Source: DAOVQB01 sp023128935
GTDB lineage: Bacteria; Eisenbacteria; RBG-16-71-46; CAIMUX01; WJJG01
Direction: 5' to 3'
Assembly (NCBI GenBank): GCA_030628905.1
Contig: DAOVQB010000011.1
Coordinates: 1-51,123, forward strand
Length of the DNA stretch: 51,123 bases
The notes beneath the pieces are model-generated. The model did not search any database. It worked only from the letters and a program-made list of their open reading frames with translations, and was not told where the DNA came from. The position numbers and the translations under genes are program-made. Each line of letters begins with the position of its first letter. Within the stretch, counting starts at the first letter, position 1. Below are positions 16,912-24,744 of the stretch, piece after piece.

Positions 16912-17645
16912 TGCCCCGGGTGTCTTCTCGATCGGAGCGAGTGGTTTCCCAAGAGATGGACTACCGTCCCAACACTGCGTCGCGCCGCAAGGGCTGCGGG
17001 TGTCGAGCGCGCCGCGCTCCGACGCGCCACTACGAGGGTCTTTGGCGCCGCGCCGGGTTGAGCGTAGTGGCGGGGGTGGACGAAGCCGGGCGAGGATGCC
17101 TGGCCGGCCCGGTGGTTGCCGCGGCTCTGATCCTGCCGAAGCGGGTTCCCCATGGCATCAACGATTCCAAGCAGCTCACCCCCAGGCGACGAGAGCATCT
17201 TCTGGAACGTCTGCAGTCGGCGGGGAGTGTCTTTGCCTGGGGGCAGGCGGAACCCTGGGAAATCGACCAGTTGAATATCCGCGAGGCCAGTTTCCTAGCC
17301 ATGCGGCGAGCCGTTGCAGGGTTGGTCCCGGTTCCGCAAGCGCTCCTCGTGGATGGCTTTCTCATTCCCGATTGCGACATACCACAGCGGGCCCTTGTGA
17401 GTGGTGATGCGCGATCGCTCTCGATCGCTGCTGCTAGCATTGTGGCCAAGGTGACGCGCGACCGGATCATGGTCGCCCTGGCCGCGCAATTACCGGCCTA
17501 CGGTTTCGATCAGCACAAGGGCTACCCCACGGCCCAACACATCCAAGCACTCCGCCGCCACGGACCCTCCAGGTTGCATCGCCAGAGCTTCCGTCCTGTC
17601 CGGGAGGCTGCTGTCGGGCACTGCGGCCCCAGCTGGCAGGCCTGA
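16911..17645 (+). CDS. rnhB: Ribonuclease HII
   Basis: RNase HII cleaves RNA in RNA-DNA hybrids and starts ribonucleotide excision. The catalytic core begins near residue 50 with VVAGVDEAGRGCLAGPVVAAA (first Asp and Glu), then NDSKQL, LLVDGF (third acidic residue) and SGDARSLSIAAASIVAKV with TRDR, completing the D-E-D-D set, and YGFDQHKGYPTAQH. A basic 45-residue N-terminal stretch rich in Arg and Cys precedes the core; a later start at ATG 16956 is possible. It directly overlaps rplS and is followed by yraN. Confidence 0.93.
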   Translation: MPRVSSRSERVVSQEMDYRPNTASRRKGCGCRARRAPTRHYEGLWRRAGLSVVAGVDEAGRGCLAGPVVAAALILPKRVPHGINDSKQLTPRRREHLLERLQSAGSVFAWGQAEPWEIDQLNIREASFLAMRRAVAGLVPVPQALLVDGFLIPDCDIPQRALVSGDARSLSIAAASIVAKVTRDRIMVALAAQLPAYGFDQHKGYPTAQHIQALRRHGPSRLHRQSFRPVREAAVGHCGPSWQA

Positions 17646-17728
17646 TCACATTTTCCTCTGTCTGGCCCGCGTGAGGCTACTGCCTCGTTGATAGCGAGAC
17701 GTGGGGAGCCCTTAGGGAGGATGGGTCT

Positions 17729-18160
17729 GTGCATGATCGTGGGGTGCCCGGGGGTGGGTCTGAGGGGCGCGACAGGAAGAGACGGCCTGCTTGGCCCGCG
17801 TCTCGCAACGGACGGCTGGGCGAGGAGATCGCGGCTCTCTATCTGCAACTGGTTGGCTATGAGATACTGGCACGCAATGCGCGCTGCGGACCACTGGAAG
17901 TCGATTTGATTGCCCGGCAGGGTCGCACCGTGGCCTTTGTGGAGGTTCGGATGCGGTCCTCTCGGAGCCATGGCCGCCCTGAGGAGACGGTGCGTTGGGC
18001 CAAGAGGCGCAACATCCTGCGCGCCGCCTCCGTCCTATTGCCGCGCCTGGGGTTGCCCCCAGAGACCCGGGCGCGCTTGGATGTGATTGCCGTCGAGCGA
18101 GAGGCCCTCGGCCTGCGCCTGCGCCATCTCCCCGGTTGGATGGGGCCGGAAACGCGATGA
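17729..18160 (+). CDS. yraN: YraN-family (UPF0102) putative endonuclease-fold protein
   Basis: This 143-residue protein belongs to the YraN/UPF0102 family, which has a restriction-endonuclease-like fold and no firmly assigned substrate. The core is visible as GRLGEEIAALYLQLVGYEIL, NARCGPLEVDLIARQG and TVAFVEVRMR, carrying the E...D...E-x-R pattern (usually E-x-K), then the WAKRRNILRAAS helix. The start is GTG 17729 with AGGGAGG 8 bases upstream. The rnhB-yraN pair is conserved widely. About 25 low-complexity residues precede the core. Confidence 0.9.
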   Translation: MHDRGVPGGGSEGRDRKRRPAWPASRNGRLGEEIAALYLQLVGYEILARNARCGPLEVDLIARQGRTVAFVEVRMRSSRSHGRPEETVRWAKRRNILRAASVLLPRLGLPPETRARLDVIAVEREALGLRLRHLPGWMGPETR

Positions 18161-18223
18161 CAGTTCGAGGTCTTAGTGCCGTTCTATCTCACCTCGAGCC
18201 ATAGCCGACTTGGTTCGACCTCG

Positions 18224-18253
18224 TTGACATACCTCCGCTGCCACTGGTAACAT
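18224..18253 (+). promoter_or_regulatory. Predicted promoter of the meaB-mcmB-acd operon
   Basis: A perfect TTGACA (18224-18229) is followed after 18 bases by TAACAT (18248-18253). Transcription would start near 18261 and leave a leader of about 165 bases before the meaB ATG. The leader holds a possible hairpin (GAGCCC at 306-311 or 313-318 of the 18-kb block pairing with GGGCTC at 18320-18325). It marks the break between the ribosomal run and the acyl-CoA island. Confidence 0.6.
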
Positions 18254-18427
18254 TCGCATCTTGTGTGAGTTCGGGCGTTCTTTGCCCAGCCTGCGGATGC
18301 GGGCCGAGCCCCGAGCCCCGGGCTCATAACAGCTTGCTGTATGCGAGATTGGCAGGCGCGGCGGATCCACGTGTGCGCGCTCTGGCCTTGGATCGGGTGT
18401 GAGGGGTGGCATCAAACGGGGAGCGCG

Positions 18428-19429
18428 ATGACTGCAGCGGATCCCGCTCGAGAGAGGGCGCGACAGGAAGCGCGCGCGCTGGCTGATCGTCTGGCCCACG
18501 GCGAGCGCCGAGCCATTGCCCAAGCCATCTCGCATGTAGAAGATGGGACCCGTGTCGGGCGCCATTTCCTCGATCTGGTCTACGAGCGCACGGGGCGCGC
18601 TCGCCGCGTGGGCATCACGGGCCCTCCCGGTGCCGGCAAGAGCACGCTCGTCCATGTGCTGGCCTGCCTGCTGCGACGCGAGGGCATGCGTGTAGGAGTG
18701 CTGGCCGTTGATCCCACGAGTCCCTTCAGCGGGGGGGCCATCCTTGGTGACCGTGTCCGGATGCCCTCGGCGACGGGGGATGACGGCCTCTTCGTGCGCA
18801 GCATGGCTGCGCGCGGAAACTTGGGCGGCGTGGCAGCGACGACCTATGAAGCCAGCGAGGTGCTCGAAGCGGCCGGCTTCGATTGGATCCTGATCGAGAC
18901 CGTGGGCGTGGGCCAGTCGGAGCTGGAGGTTGTGGAGCTGGCTGATACCACCGTCCTGCTCCTGGTGCCCGAGTCGGGTGATGCAGTGCAGGTCATGAAA
19001 GCCGGTATCATGGAGGCGGCTGATATCTTCGTCGTCAACAAGTTCGACCGCGAGGGTGGGGACAGGCTGATCACGCACATCGAGACGGCGCTTCAGCTAG
19101 CGGACTGGAACCGGGAAGGAGGGTGGCGCCCGCCTGTCTGTCCGGTGATTGCCACCAGGGAGGAGGGTGTTGACGAAGTCCGCCAGGAGATTGGGCGCCA
19201 CTTGGCCTGGTTGTCCGGCGATAGAGAACGGCTCCAGCGGGTTCGCAGGGATAAGATCGAGCGGCGGGTTCGCGTGCTTCTTAGGCGGGCGCTCGTGGAG
19301 GGTGCTTGGGCAATGGCGCATATCGAGGAACGGCTTCAGGCTGAGATTGGGCGCATCGCCGCGCGTGAGGTCTCACCCTACAGGTGGGTCGAGAAGATCC
19401 TGCGCGGCTGGAGATACCGCACTGGTTGA
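18428..19429 (+). CDS. meaB: Methylmalonyl-CoA mutase-associated GTPase MeaB
   Basis: MeaB is the G3E-family GTPase chaperone that gates adenosylcobalamin loading and protects methylmalonyl-CoA mutase from inactivation. The 333-residue protein has Walker A GPPGAGKST (from residue 65), the LAVDPTSPFSGGAILGDRVR block, ETVGVGQSE (switch region) and NKFDREGG as the base-recognition motif. ATG 18428 is preferred: GGGGAG precedes it and the family start is MTAADPARERARQEAR-like; the open frame extends 29 codons further up. The next gene encodes the B12-binding mutase subunit, supporting the role. Confidence 0.95.
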   Translation: MTAADPARERARQEARALADRLAHGERRAIAQAISHVEDGTRVGRHFLDLVYERTGRARRVGITGPPGAGKSTLVHVLACLLRREGMRVGVLAVDPTSPFSGGAILGDRVRMPSATGDDGLFVRSMAARGNLGGVAATTYEASEVLEAAGFDWILIETVGVGQSELEVVELADTTVLLLVPESGDAVQVMKAGIMEAADIFVVNKFDREGGDRLITHIETALQLADWNREGGWRPPVCPVIATREEGVDEVRQEIGRHLAWLSGDRERLQRVRRDKIERRVRVLLRRALVEGAWAMAHIEERLQAEIGRIAAREVSPYRWVEKILRGWRYRTG

Positions 19430-19528
19430 GGAGATGTTTTTGGCGGACCGCTGGGTGCAAGCGTCCAGTGGTCTGAGGCGCGGTTGACTTGGGCCGGGCG
19501 CGGAGGTCTGGCGCCCTGGAGGTCTGGA

Positions 19529-19945
19529 ATGGGGAAGAAAATACGAATCCTGGTGGCCAAACCCGGCTTGGATGGACACGATAGAGGGGCGAAGATAATT
19601 GCCACCGCCTTCCGGGACGCGGGCTTTGAAGTGATCTACACGGGACTTCACCAAACGCCGGAGATGATTGTGGATGCTGCGGTGCAGGAGGATGTGGACA
19701 TACTATCCATCTCCGTGCTCTCGGGCGCCCACATGACGATCTTCCCGCGGGTTCTCGCTCTTCTGAAGGAGAAGGGCGCCGCGGATATGCACGTTATCGG
19801 TGGCGGGATTATCCCGGACGAAGATGCTGAGAAGCTCATGGGGATGGGCGTGGGAGCCATCTTCGGCCCTGGCACGCCGACCACCGAGCCGATCGACTAC
19901 ATACGCGACTGGTGGATGAAACACCACCAGGAACAAGACAGTTGA
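19529..19945 (+). CDS. Methylmalonyl-CoA mutase, small cobalamin-binding subunit
   Basis: This 138-residue protein is a stand-alone B12-binding domain. The base-off/His-on motif is complete: Asp15-x-His17-x-x-Gly20 in GLDGHDRGAKI, followed by SVLSGAHM and the GGG loop near VIGGGIIPDE. In split mutases this chain pairs with the large catalytic subunit, here encoded on the opposite strand at 22957-24615. ATG 19529 has GGAGG 6 bases upstream. It lies 99 bases after meaB and before two acyl-CoA dehydrogenases on the same strand. Confidence 0.94.
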   Translation: MGKKIRILVAKPGLDGHDRGAKIIATAFRDAGFEVIYTGLHQTPEMIVDAAVQEDVDILSISVLSGAHMTIFPRVLALLKEKGAADMHVIGGGIIPDEDAEKLMGMGVGAIFGPGTPTTEPIDYIRDWWMKHHQEQDS

Positions 19946-20024
19946 AATTAGGGCCGGGCCAGAGCCACCGCGGGATGCGCGATCAAAGGGGTGTGCTGGC
20001 TGGGACTGATTAGGAGGAACCAGG

Positions 20025-21167
20025 ATGGACTTCGGACTGACGGAAGAACAGAAGATGATTCAGGACACTGCCCGGGATTTCGCGGACAAGGAGCTGATCC
20101 CGATCGCCGAGCAGGTGGACGAAACCAAGGAGCCGCCGCTCGAAGCGGTCAAGAAATTGGGCGCACTCGGCTTTCTGGGGATGATGGTGCCCGAGGAGTA
20201 CGGAGGCGCTGGTCTTGATGACATCAGTTACGTTTTGGCGATGGAGGAAATCTCCCGGGGCTGCGCTACGACCGGTGTCATCATGGACGTGAACAACTCG
20301 TTGGTCTGCGAGCCGCTCAACATGTACGGCAATGAAGAGCAGAAGAAACGCGTTCTCACTCCCTTGGCACAGGGTCAACTGCTGGGTGCCTACTGCCTCA
20401 CAGAGCCCGAGGCCGGCTCGGACGCGGGGAATGTCAAGACGCGCGCTGTTGAAGATGGCGATGATTACATCCTCAATGGCACGAAGATCTTTGTGACGAA
20501 TGGTGGCTTTGCCAACGTCTTTATCATATTCGCCAGCACGGAACCGGAAAAGAAGGCGCGCGGCATGACCGCCTTCATCGTCGAGGAAGACCGCCACGGT
20601 GTCAGTAGGGGCACGCGTGAGAAGACGATGGGCATCCGTGGTTCGATGACCTACGAGATCATCCTCGAAGATGCGCGCATACCGAAGACCAACGTCCTGG
20701 GCGAGCCTGGCCGGGGTTTCAAGATCGCTATGGAGGCCCTTGACTCGGGAAGGATCGGCATTGCTTCACAGGCGATCGGGATCGCACGCGCGGCGTTCGA
20801 TCGAGCGTTGGAGCACGCCAAGACCCGCCAGCAGTTCGGCAGGACAATCAGTGAGTTCCAGGCCATCCAGTGGAAGCTGGCCGATATGTCCGTCAAGATC
20901 GATGCCGCCCACCTGCTGGCGCTGAAGGCCGCTTGGCTGCGCGTGAGCGGAGGCGACTATGTCCTGGCCTCCGCGCAGGCCAAACTCTATGCGGGGCGCA
21001 TCGCTGTGGAGGTCGCTGATGACGCACTCCAGATCCACGGCGGCTATGGATATACCCAGGATTACCAGGTGGAACGCCACTACCGGGATGCCAAGATCAC
21101 CGAGGTGTATGAGGGTACTTCGGAAATCCAGAGGCTGATCATCGCCAGGCGGCTGATTCGGGGGTAG
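20025..21167 (+). CDS. Acyl-CoA dehydrogenase (short-chain/butyryl type)
   Basis: This 380-residue flavoenzyme introduces the C2-C3 double bond into an acyl-CoA. Family signatures are MDFGLTEEQKMIQDTARDFA, YCLTEPEAGSDAGNVKT for FAD and substrate binding, the RQQFGRTISEFQAIQ segment, QIHGGYGYTQDYQVERHYRD, and the catalytic base Glu363 in YEGTSEIQ. Glu in this position is the short-chain/butyryl-CoA dehydrogenase arrangement; the true chain-length range cannot be read. TAGGAGG lies 7 bases before the ATG. It is co-directional with meaB and the mutase small subunit, pointing to fatty-acid or branched-chain breakdown feeding propionyl-CoA. Confidence 0.93.
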   Translation: MDFGLTEEQKMIQDTARDFADKELIPIAEQVDETKEPPLEAVKKLGALGFLGMMVPEEYGGAGLDDISYVLAMEEISRGCATTGVIMDVNNSLVCEPLNMYGNEEQKKRVLTPLAQGQLLGAYCLTEPEAGSDAGNVKTRAVEDGDDYILNGTKIFVTNGGFANVFIIFASTEPEKKARGMTAFIVEEDRHGVSRGTREKTMGIRGSMTYEIILEDARIPKTNVLGEPGRGFKIAMEALDSGRIGIASQAIGIARAAFDRALEHAKTRQQFGRTISEFQAIQWKLADMSVKIDAAHLLALKAAWLRVSGGDYVLASAQAKLYAGRIAVEVADDALQIHGGYGYTQDYQVERHYRDAKITEVYEGTSEIQRLIIARRLIRG

Positions 21168-21185
21168 GCCAGAGAGGATGCGGGT

Positions 21186-22331
21186 TTGAATTTCGAACTC
21201 AATGAAGAGCAGCGCCTAATCGTGCAAGGCGTTCGCGATTTCGCCCAGGGCGAGATTGGTCCCCGAGCCAAGGATATGGACGAGCAAGCAGTCATCCCGC
21301 CCGAGATCATCTCGCAGCTGCGGGAGCTGGGGGTCTTCGGGGCTCAGATCCCTCTGGAGTACGATGGACTGGGACTCGATTCCGTAACCTACGTGGCGAT
21401 CATCGAGGCGCTCGCGCAGGAGTGCGCCGGCGTGGCCATCGCGCTGAGTGTGCACACCTCTGTGGCGGCCTATCCGCTACTGACCTTCGGCGACGATGAG
21501 CAGCGGCGCCGGTTCCTCCCCAGGCTCGCCGCCGGAGAGATCGGAGCCTTCTGCCTCACCGAACCCGGGAGCGGGAGTGACGCCGGATCACTTGCGACCA
21601 GCGCCAGGCGTGACGGCGACAGCTATGTTCTGAACGGTCAGAAGGTGTTTGTATCCAACGGTTCGATTGCCCGCCTCTACCTCATCATGGCACGGACCGA
21701 TCCGGAGATCCAACCGCAGCACCGCGGGATCAGCGCCTTTCTGGTGGAGAGGGATACCCCAGGGTTTTCGATCGGACGCAAGGAAGACAAGATGGGCCTA
21801 CGGGCGTCGGACACCACAGAGCTCTTCATGGAGGACTGCCGCGTGCCGGCGGAGAATCGCCTGGGCGCCGAGGGCATAGGCTTCAAGATTGCCATGCTCA
21901 GCCTGAACAACGGCCGCATTGGCGTGGGATCGCAGGCCGTGGGGATTGCCCAGGCCGCGCTGGATGAGGCCATCCCCTATGCGAAGGAGCGCTGTCAATT
22001 TGGTCATCCACTGGTGCACTTCGAGGCGATCCAGGCGAAGATCGCCGAAATGGGAACCCGTCTTGAGGCCGCGCGCCTGCTGGTGAGACGTGCCGCCTGG
22101 CTCAAGGACCAAGGCGCGGACTTCATCCGCCAGGCGGCTATCGCGAAGCTCTATGCCTCTGAGACCGCCACCTGGCTCACGCATCAGGCCGTTCAGATCC
22201 ACGGCGGCTATGGATACATCAAGGAATATGCGGTGGAGCGCTACTATCGCGATGCCCGCGTGACCGAGATCTACGAAGGCACCAGCGAGATGCAGCGCAT
22301 CATCATTGCCCGTGAACTGCTCCGAGGTTAG
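21186..22331 (+). CDS. Acyl-CoA dehydrogenase, second paralogue
   Basis: This second acyl-CoA dehydrogenase of 381 residues follows the first after 18 bases. Motifs are FCLTEPGSGSDAGSLAT, LVERDTPGFSIGRKEDKMG, QIHGGYGYIKEYAVERYYRD and the catalytic Glu364 in YEGTSEMQRI. It is clearly diverged from its neighbour throughout, so it is not a recent duplicate and probably takes a different acyl chain. The start is TTG 21186 after GAGAGGA. It ends about 107 bases before the convergent epimerase gene; no clear terminator is seen in that gap. Confidence 0.92.
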   Translation: MNFELNEEQRLIVQGVRDFAQGEIGPRAKDMDEQAVIPPEIISQLRELGVFGAQIPLEYDGLGLDSVTYVAIIEALAQECAGVAIALSVHTSVAAYPLLTFGDDEQRRRFLPRLAAGEIGAFCLTEPGSGSDAGSLATSARRDGDSYVLNGQKVFVSNGSIARLYLIMARTDPEIQPQHRGISAFLVERDTPGFSIGRKEDKMGLRASDTTELFMEDCRVPAENRLGAEGIGFKIAMLSLNNGRIGVGSQAVGIAQAALDEAIPYAKERCQFGHPLVHFEAIQAKIAEMGTRLEAARLLVRRAAWLKDQGADFIRQAAIAKLYASETATWLTHQAVQIHGGYGYIKEYAVERYYRDARVTEIYEGTSEMQRIIIARELLRG

Positions 22332-22438
22332 CGATGGCCCGCTCTATCCAAGCTCCACCAAGGCCGGGTCGGCCAAAGGGCCCAACCAGCATTTCTCACC
22401 GGCCTCGGCTCCTCGGTTACCTTTGGGGCTGAACCGGG

Positions 22439-22855
22439 TCAGCGTGCGACCGTCTCGCAGAGTTCCAGGAGAACGCCGCCTGTGGTGCGGGGATGGAAGA
22501 AGATCACCCTCTTTCCGCCTGCTCCCTCGGTGGGCTTCTCGCTGAGCGGCTGCAGGCCCTTGGCCTTTAGGTGGGCCAGGACCTCCTCAATGTCCCGCAC
22601 CGCAAGCGCGAGGTGGTGGATGCCCTGCCCCTTCTTTTCCAGGAACGTTGCGATCACGCTCCCGGGTTCCGTGGGGGAGAGTAGCTCCAGGTTCGATGCG
22701 CCGATGCGCAGGTGATAGGAGACGAGCTTCTGGCTTGCCACCGGTTCGGTTCTCACTAGTTCAAGCCCCAGTGCATCCCGGAAGATGGCCAGGGATGCCT
22801 CGGCATCGGCGACAGCGATTCCGATGTGGTCAATCTTCTCAATCAGATTAATCAT
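22439..22855 (-). CDS. mce: Methylmalonyl-CoA epimerase
   Basis: The epimerase converts (S)- to (R)-methylmalonyl-CoA, linking propionyl-CoA carboxylase to the mutase. This 138-residue VOC-fold protein shows the metal ligands His10 in KIDHIGIAV, His80/His81 in GIHHLALAV, and a C-terminal Glu in LLELCE, plus the ELLSPTEPGS strand. The ATG giving MINLIEKIDHIG is chosen since GGGGAGA lies just upstream; the open frame continues 24 codons further. It is the last gene of the minus-strand pccB-mcmA-mce operon. Confidence 0.94.
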   Translation of the reverse strand: MINLIEKIDHIGIAVADAEASLAIFRDALGLELVRTEPVASQKLVSYHLRIGASNLELLSPTEPGSVIATFLEKKGQGIHHLALAVRDIEEVLAHLKAKGLQPLSEKPTEGAGGKRVIFFHPRTTGGVLLELCETVAR

Positions 22856-22956
22856 TTGTCTCCCCCTGCCATACCAATCATCAGTCTCCCCCTCACCCGC
22901 AGTCGCTCCCAGGACGCTGGGCCGCATCTCCGCTTGGACTGTTCCCCGGGATGCCC

Positions 22957-24615
22957 CTAGAGGAACCCGGGGTCGCAGTAGGATCCGTAGACCGCGCGGA
23001 GCCGGTTGCAGATCTCACCGATCGTGGCATAGGAGGCTACGCAGGCGTACATGGGCTCCATGACATTGCGGCCCTCTCGTGCCGAGCGCTCCAGCTCCTT
23101 CAGCGCCTTGGTGGTCTGCTGGTCGTCCCGCCCGGCCCGCAGCCGCGCCAGCCGCTCGGCCTGGCGGCGCTCCAGCTCGGGGTCCAGGCGGAATTCCGAC
23201 TGTGGCGTCTCTGCCTGCATCGTGTACTTGTTGACACCCACGACCACGACCTCATTGGTCTCTACCGCTTTCTGATACGCACAGGCGCTGCGGTGAATCT
23301 CTCGCTGGATGTAACCGCTTTCTATGGCCTTGAGCACGCCGCCGCGCGCCTCGATCTCGCTCATCAGATGCTTGATCTCGCTGGCGATCCGGTCGGTCAG
23401 CGATTCGATGGCGAAGGAGCCCGCCAGGGGATCGATCGTGTCAGTGACGCCGCTCTCCTCAGCCAAGATCTGTTGGGTTCGCAGAGCCAACAGAGCTGAG
23501 CTCTCGGAGGGCAGGCTCAGTGCCTCGTCGCGGCTGTTCGTGTGAAGCGACTGGGTGCCACCCAGTACGGCGGCGAGCGCCTGGTAGGCCACTCGGATGG
23601 CGTTGTTCTCCGGCTGCTGGGCCGTGAGTGTGCAGCCGGCGGTCTGCGTGTGAAACCTGAGCAGCAGGCTCTTTGGCTGCTGGGCCCCGAAACGCGCGCG
23701 CATGATCTCTGCCCACAGCCTCCGCGCGGCGCGGAACTTCGCGACTTCTTCCAAGAAATGGTTGTGGGCGTTGAAGAAGAACGAAAGCCGTGGGGCGAAA
23801 TCATCCACGTCCAGGCCCCGTTGGATGGCCGCCTCCACATAGGCCACTGCATTGGCCAGTGTGAAAGCAATCTCCTGGACCGCGGTGGAGCCGGCCTCGC
23901 GGATGTGATAGCCACTGATGGAGATCGTGTTCCAGCGGGGCATCTTCGCCCGGCAGTACTCAATGATGTCGGCAAAGATCTTCAGGCTCGGCTCGGGGGG
24001 GAAGATGAATGCCCCGCGTGCCTCGTATTCCTTCAATATGTCGTTCTGAATCGTGCCGGCGAGCCGTTCGGGCGCTGCGCCCTGCTTCTCCGCCACGGCC
24101 TGATACATGAGGAGCAGGATGGCTGCCGGGGCATTGATGGTCATGGACGTGGACACCCTGTCGAGCGGGATGTCTCTCAACAGAATCTCCATGTCCTCGA
24201 GGCTGTCAATCGCCACGCCAACCCTGCCGACCTCGCCGCTGGCTTCAGGGGCATCGGAGTCATAGCCCATCTGCGTGGGGAGATCAAAGGCCACGGACAG
24301 GCCGGTTTGGCCTTGCTCGAGCAGGTAGCGGAAGCGCCGGTTCGTTTCCTCAGCGGTGCCGAAGCCAGCATACTGCCGCATTGTCCAGAATCGCCCACGG
24401 TACATGGTGGGTTGCACGCCCCGTGTGAACGGGTAGCGGCCGGGATATCCCACGGCTTCGTCGAAGGCAATCGCCTTCACGTCGGCGGGTGTGTAGAGCG
24501 CCTGCAGCTCGACCGAAGAAGCCCGGAAAGCAGCCTTGCGCTGCTTTTGCTTCGCAGCGGCCTCTTCCCAAGCCCGCTGCTCTTGGGCAGAATTGATGAA
24601 GCGTGTCTGGCTCAT
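22957..24615 (-). CDS. Methylmalonyl-CoA mutase, large catalytic subunit
   Basis: This 552-residue TIM-barrel subunit rearranges methylmalonyl-CoA to succinyl-CoA; it lacks the C-terminal B12 domain, supplied by the separate chain at 19529-19945. Substrate residues that tell it from isobutyryl-CoA mutase are present: Tyr72 in PTMYRGR and Arg200 in NDILKEYEAR, where isobutyryl-type enzymes have Phe and Gln. SISGYHIREAGST carries the conserved His. GQTGLSVAFDLPTQMGYDSD and HTNSRDEALSLPSE are family blocks. ATG 24615 (MSQTRFINS) has AAAGGAG upstream. It lies between pccB and mce. The split form is known in archaea and various bacteria. Confidence 0.95.
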   Translation of the reverse strand: MSQTRFINSAQEQRAWEEAAAKQKQRKAAFRASSVELQALYTPADVKAIAFDEAVGYPGRYPFTRGVQPTMYRGRFWTMRQYAGFGTAEETNRRFRYLLEQGQTGLSVAFDLPTQMGYDSDAPEASGEVGRVGVAIDSLEDMEILLRDIPLDRVSTSMTINAPAAILLLMYQAVAEKQGAAPERLAGTIQNDILKEYEARGAFIFPPEPSLKIFADIIEYCRAKMPRWNTISISGYHIREAGSTAVQEIAFTLANAVAYVEAAIQRGLDVDDFAPRLSFFFNAHNHFLEEVAKFRAARRLWAEIMRARFGAQQPKSLLLRFHTQTAGCTLTAQQPENNAIRVAYQALAAVLGGTQSLHTNSRDEALSLPSESSALLALRTQQILAEESGVTDTIDPLAGSFAIESLTDRIASEIKHLMSEIEARGGVLKAIESGYIQREIHRSACAYQKAVETNEVVVVGVNKYTMQAETPQSEFRLDPELERRQAERLARLRAGRDDQQTTKALKELERSAREGRNVMEPMYACVASYATIGEICNRLRAVYGSYCDPGFL

Positions 24616-24665
24616 GGCACGCAACTCCTTTCCGTTACAGATGCCAGCGCCCTCGTCTTCCCGCG

Positions 24666-24744
24666 GCGCGCATGCTCGGTAGTGCGGCAGGCTCCTAAAG
24701 GGGGCTGCGCGCATGTTCGGTAGTGCGGCAGGCTCCTAAAGGGG
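24666..24744 (-). repeat. Tandem duplication over the pccB stop codon
   Basis: Two 38-base copies, 24666-24703 and 24707-24744, differ at one position and have a period of 41. On the minus strand the upstream copy contains the last codons and TAG stop of pccB (CCCCTTTAG), and the second copy repeats this in the pccB-mcmA gap. The near identity suggests a recent event. It mirrors the duplication at the end of queA. Confidence 0.9.

Noticed and set aside
18224..18427. Possible cobalamin riboswitch before meaB (GCCACTG occurs at 18239-18245)
   Set aside because: The rest of the B12-box consensus (GGGAAGG and the GGAGACC-type segment) is missing, and the motif overlaps the predicted promoter spacer, so it is probably chance.
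22332..22438. Bidirectional terminator between the convergent dehydrogenase and epimerase genes
   Set aside because: Only short stems such as GCTGA/TCAGC are visible and no T-tracts on either strand.
23542..24723. Plus-strand open frame of 393 codons
   Set aside because: It lies antisense to the well-supported mutase large subunit gene and shows no family features.
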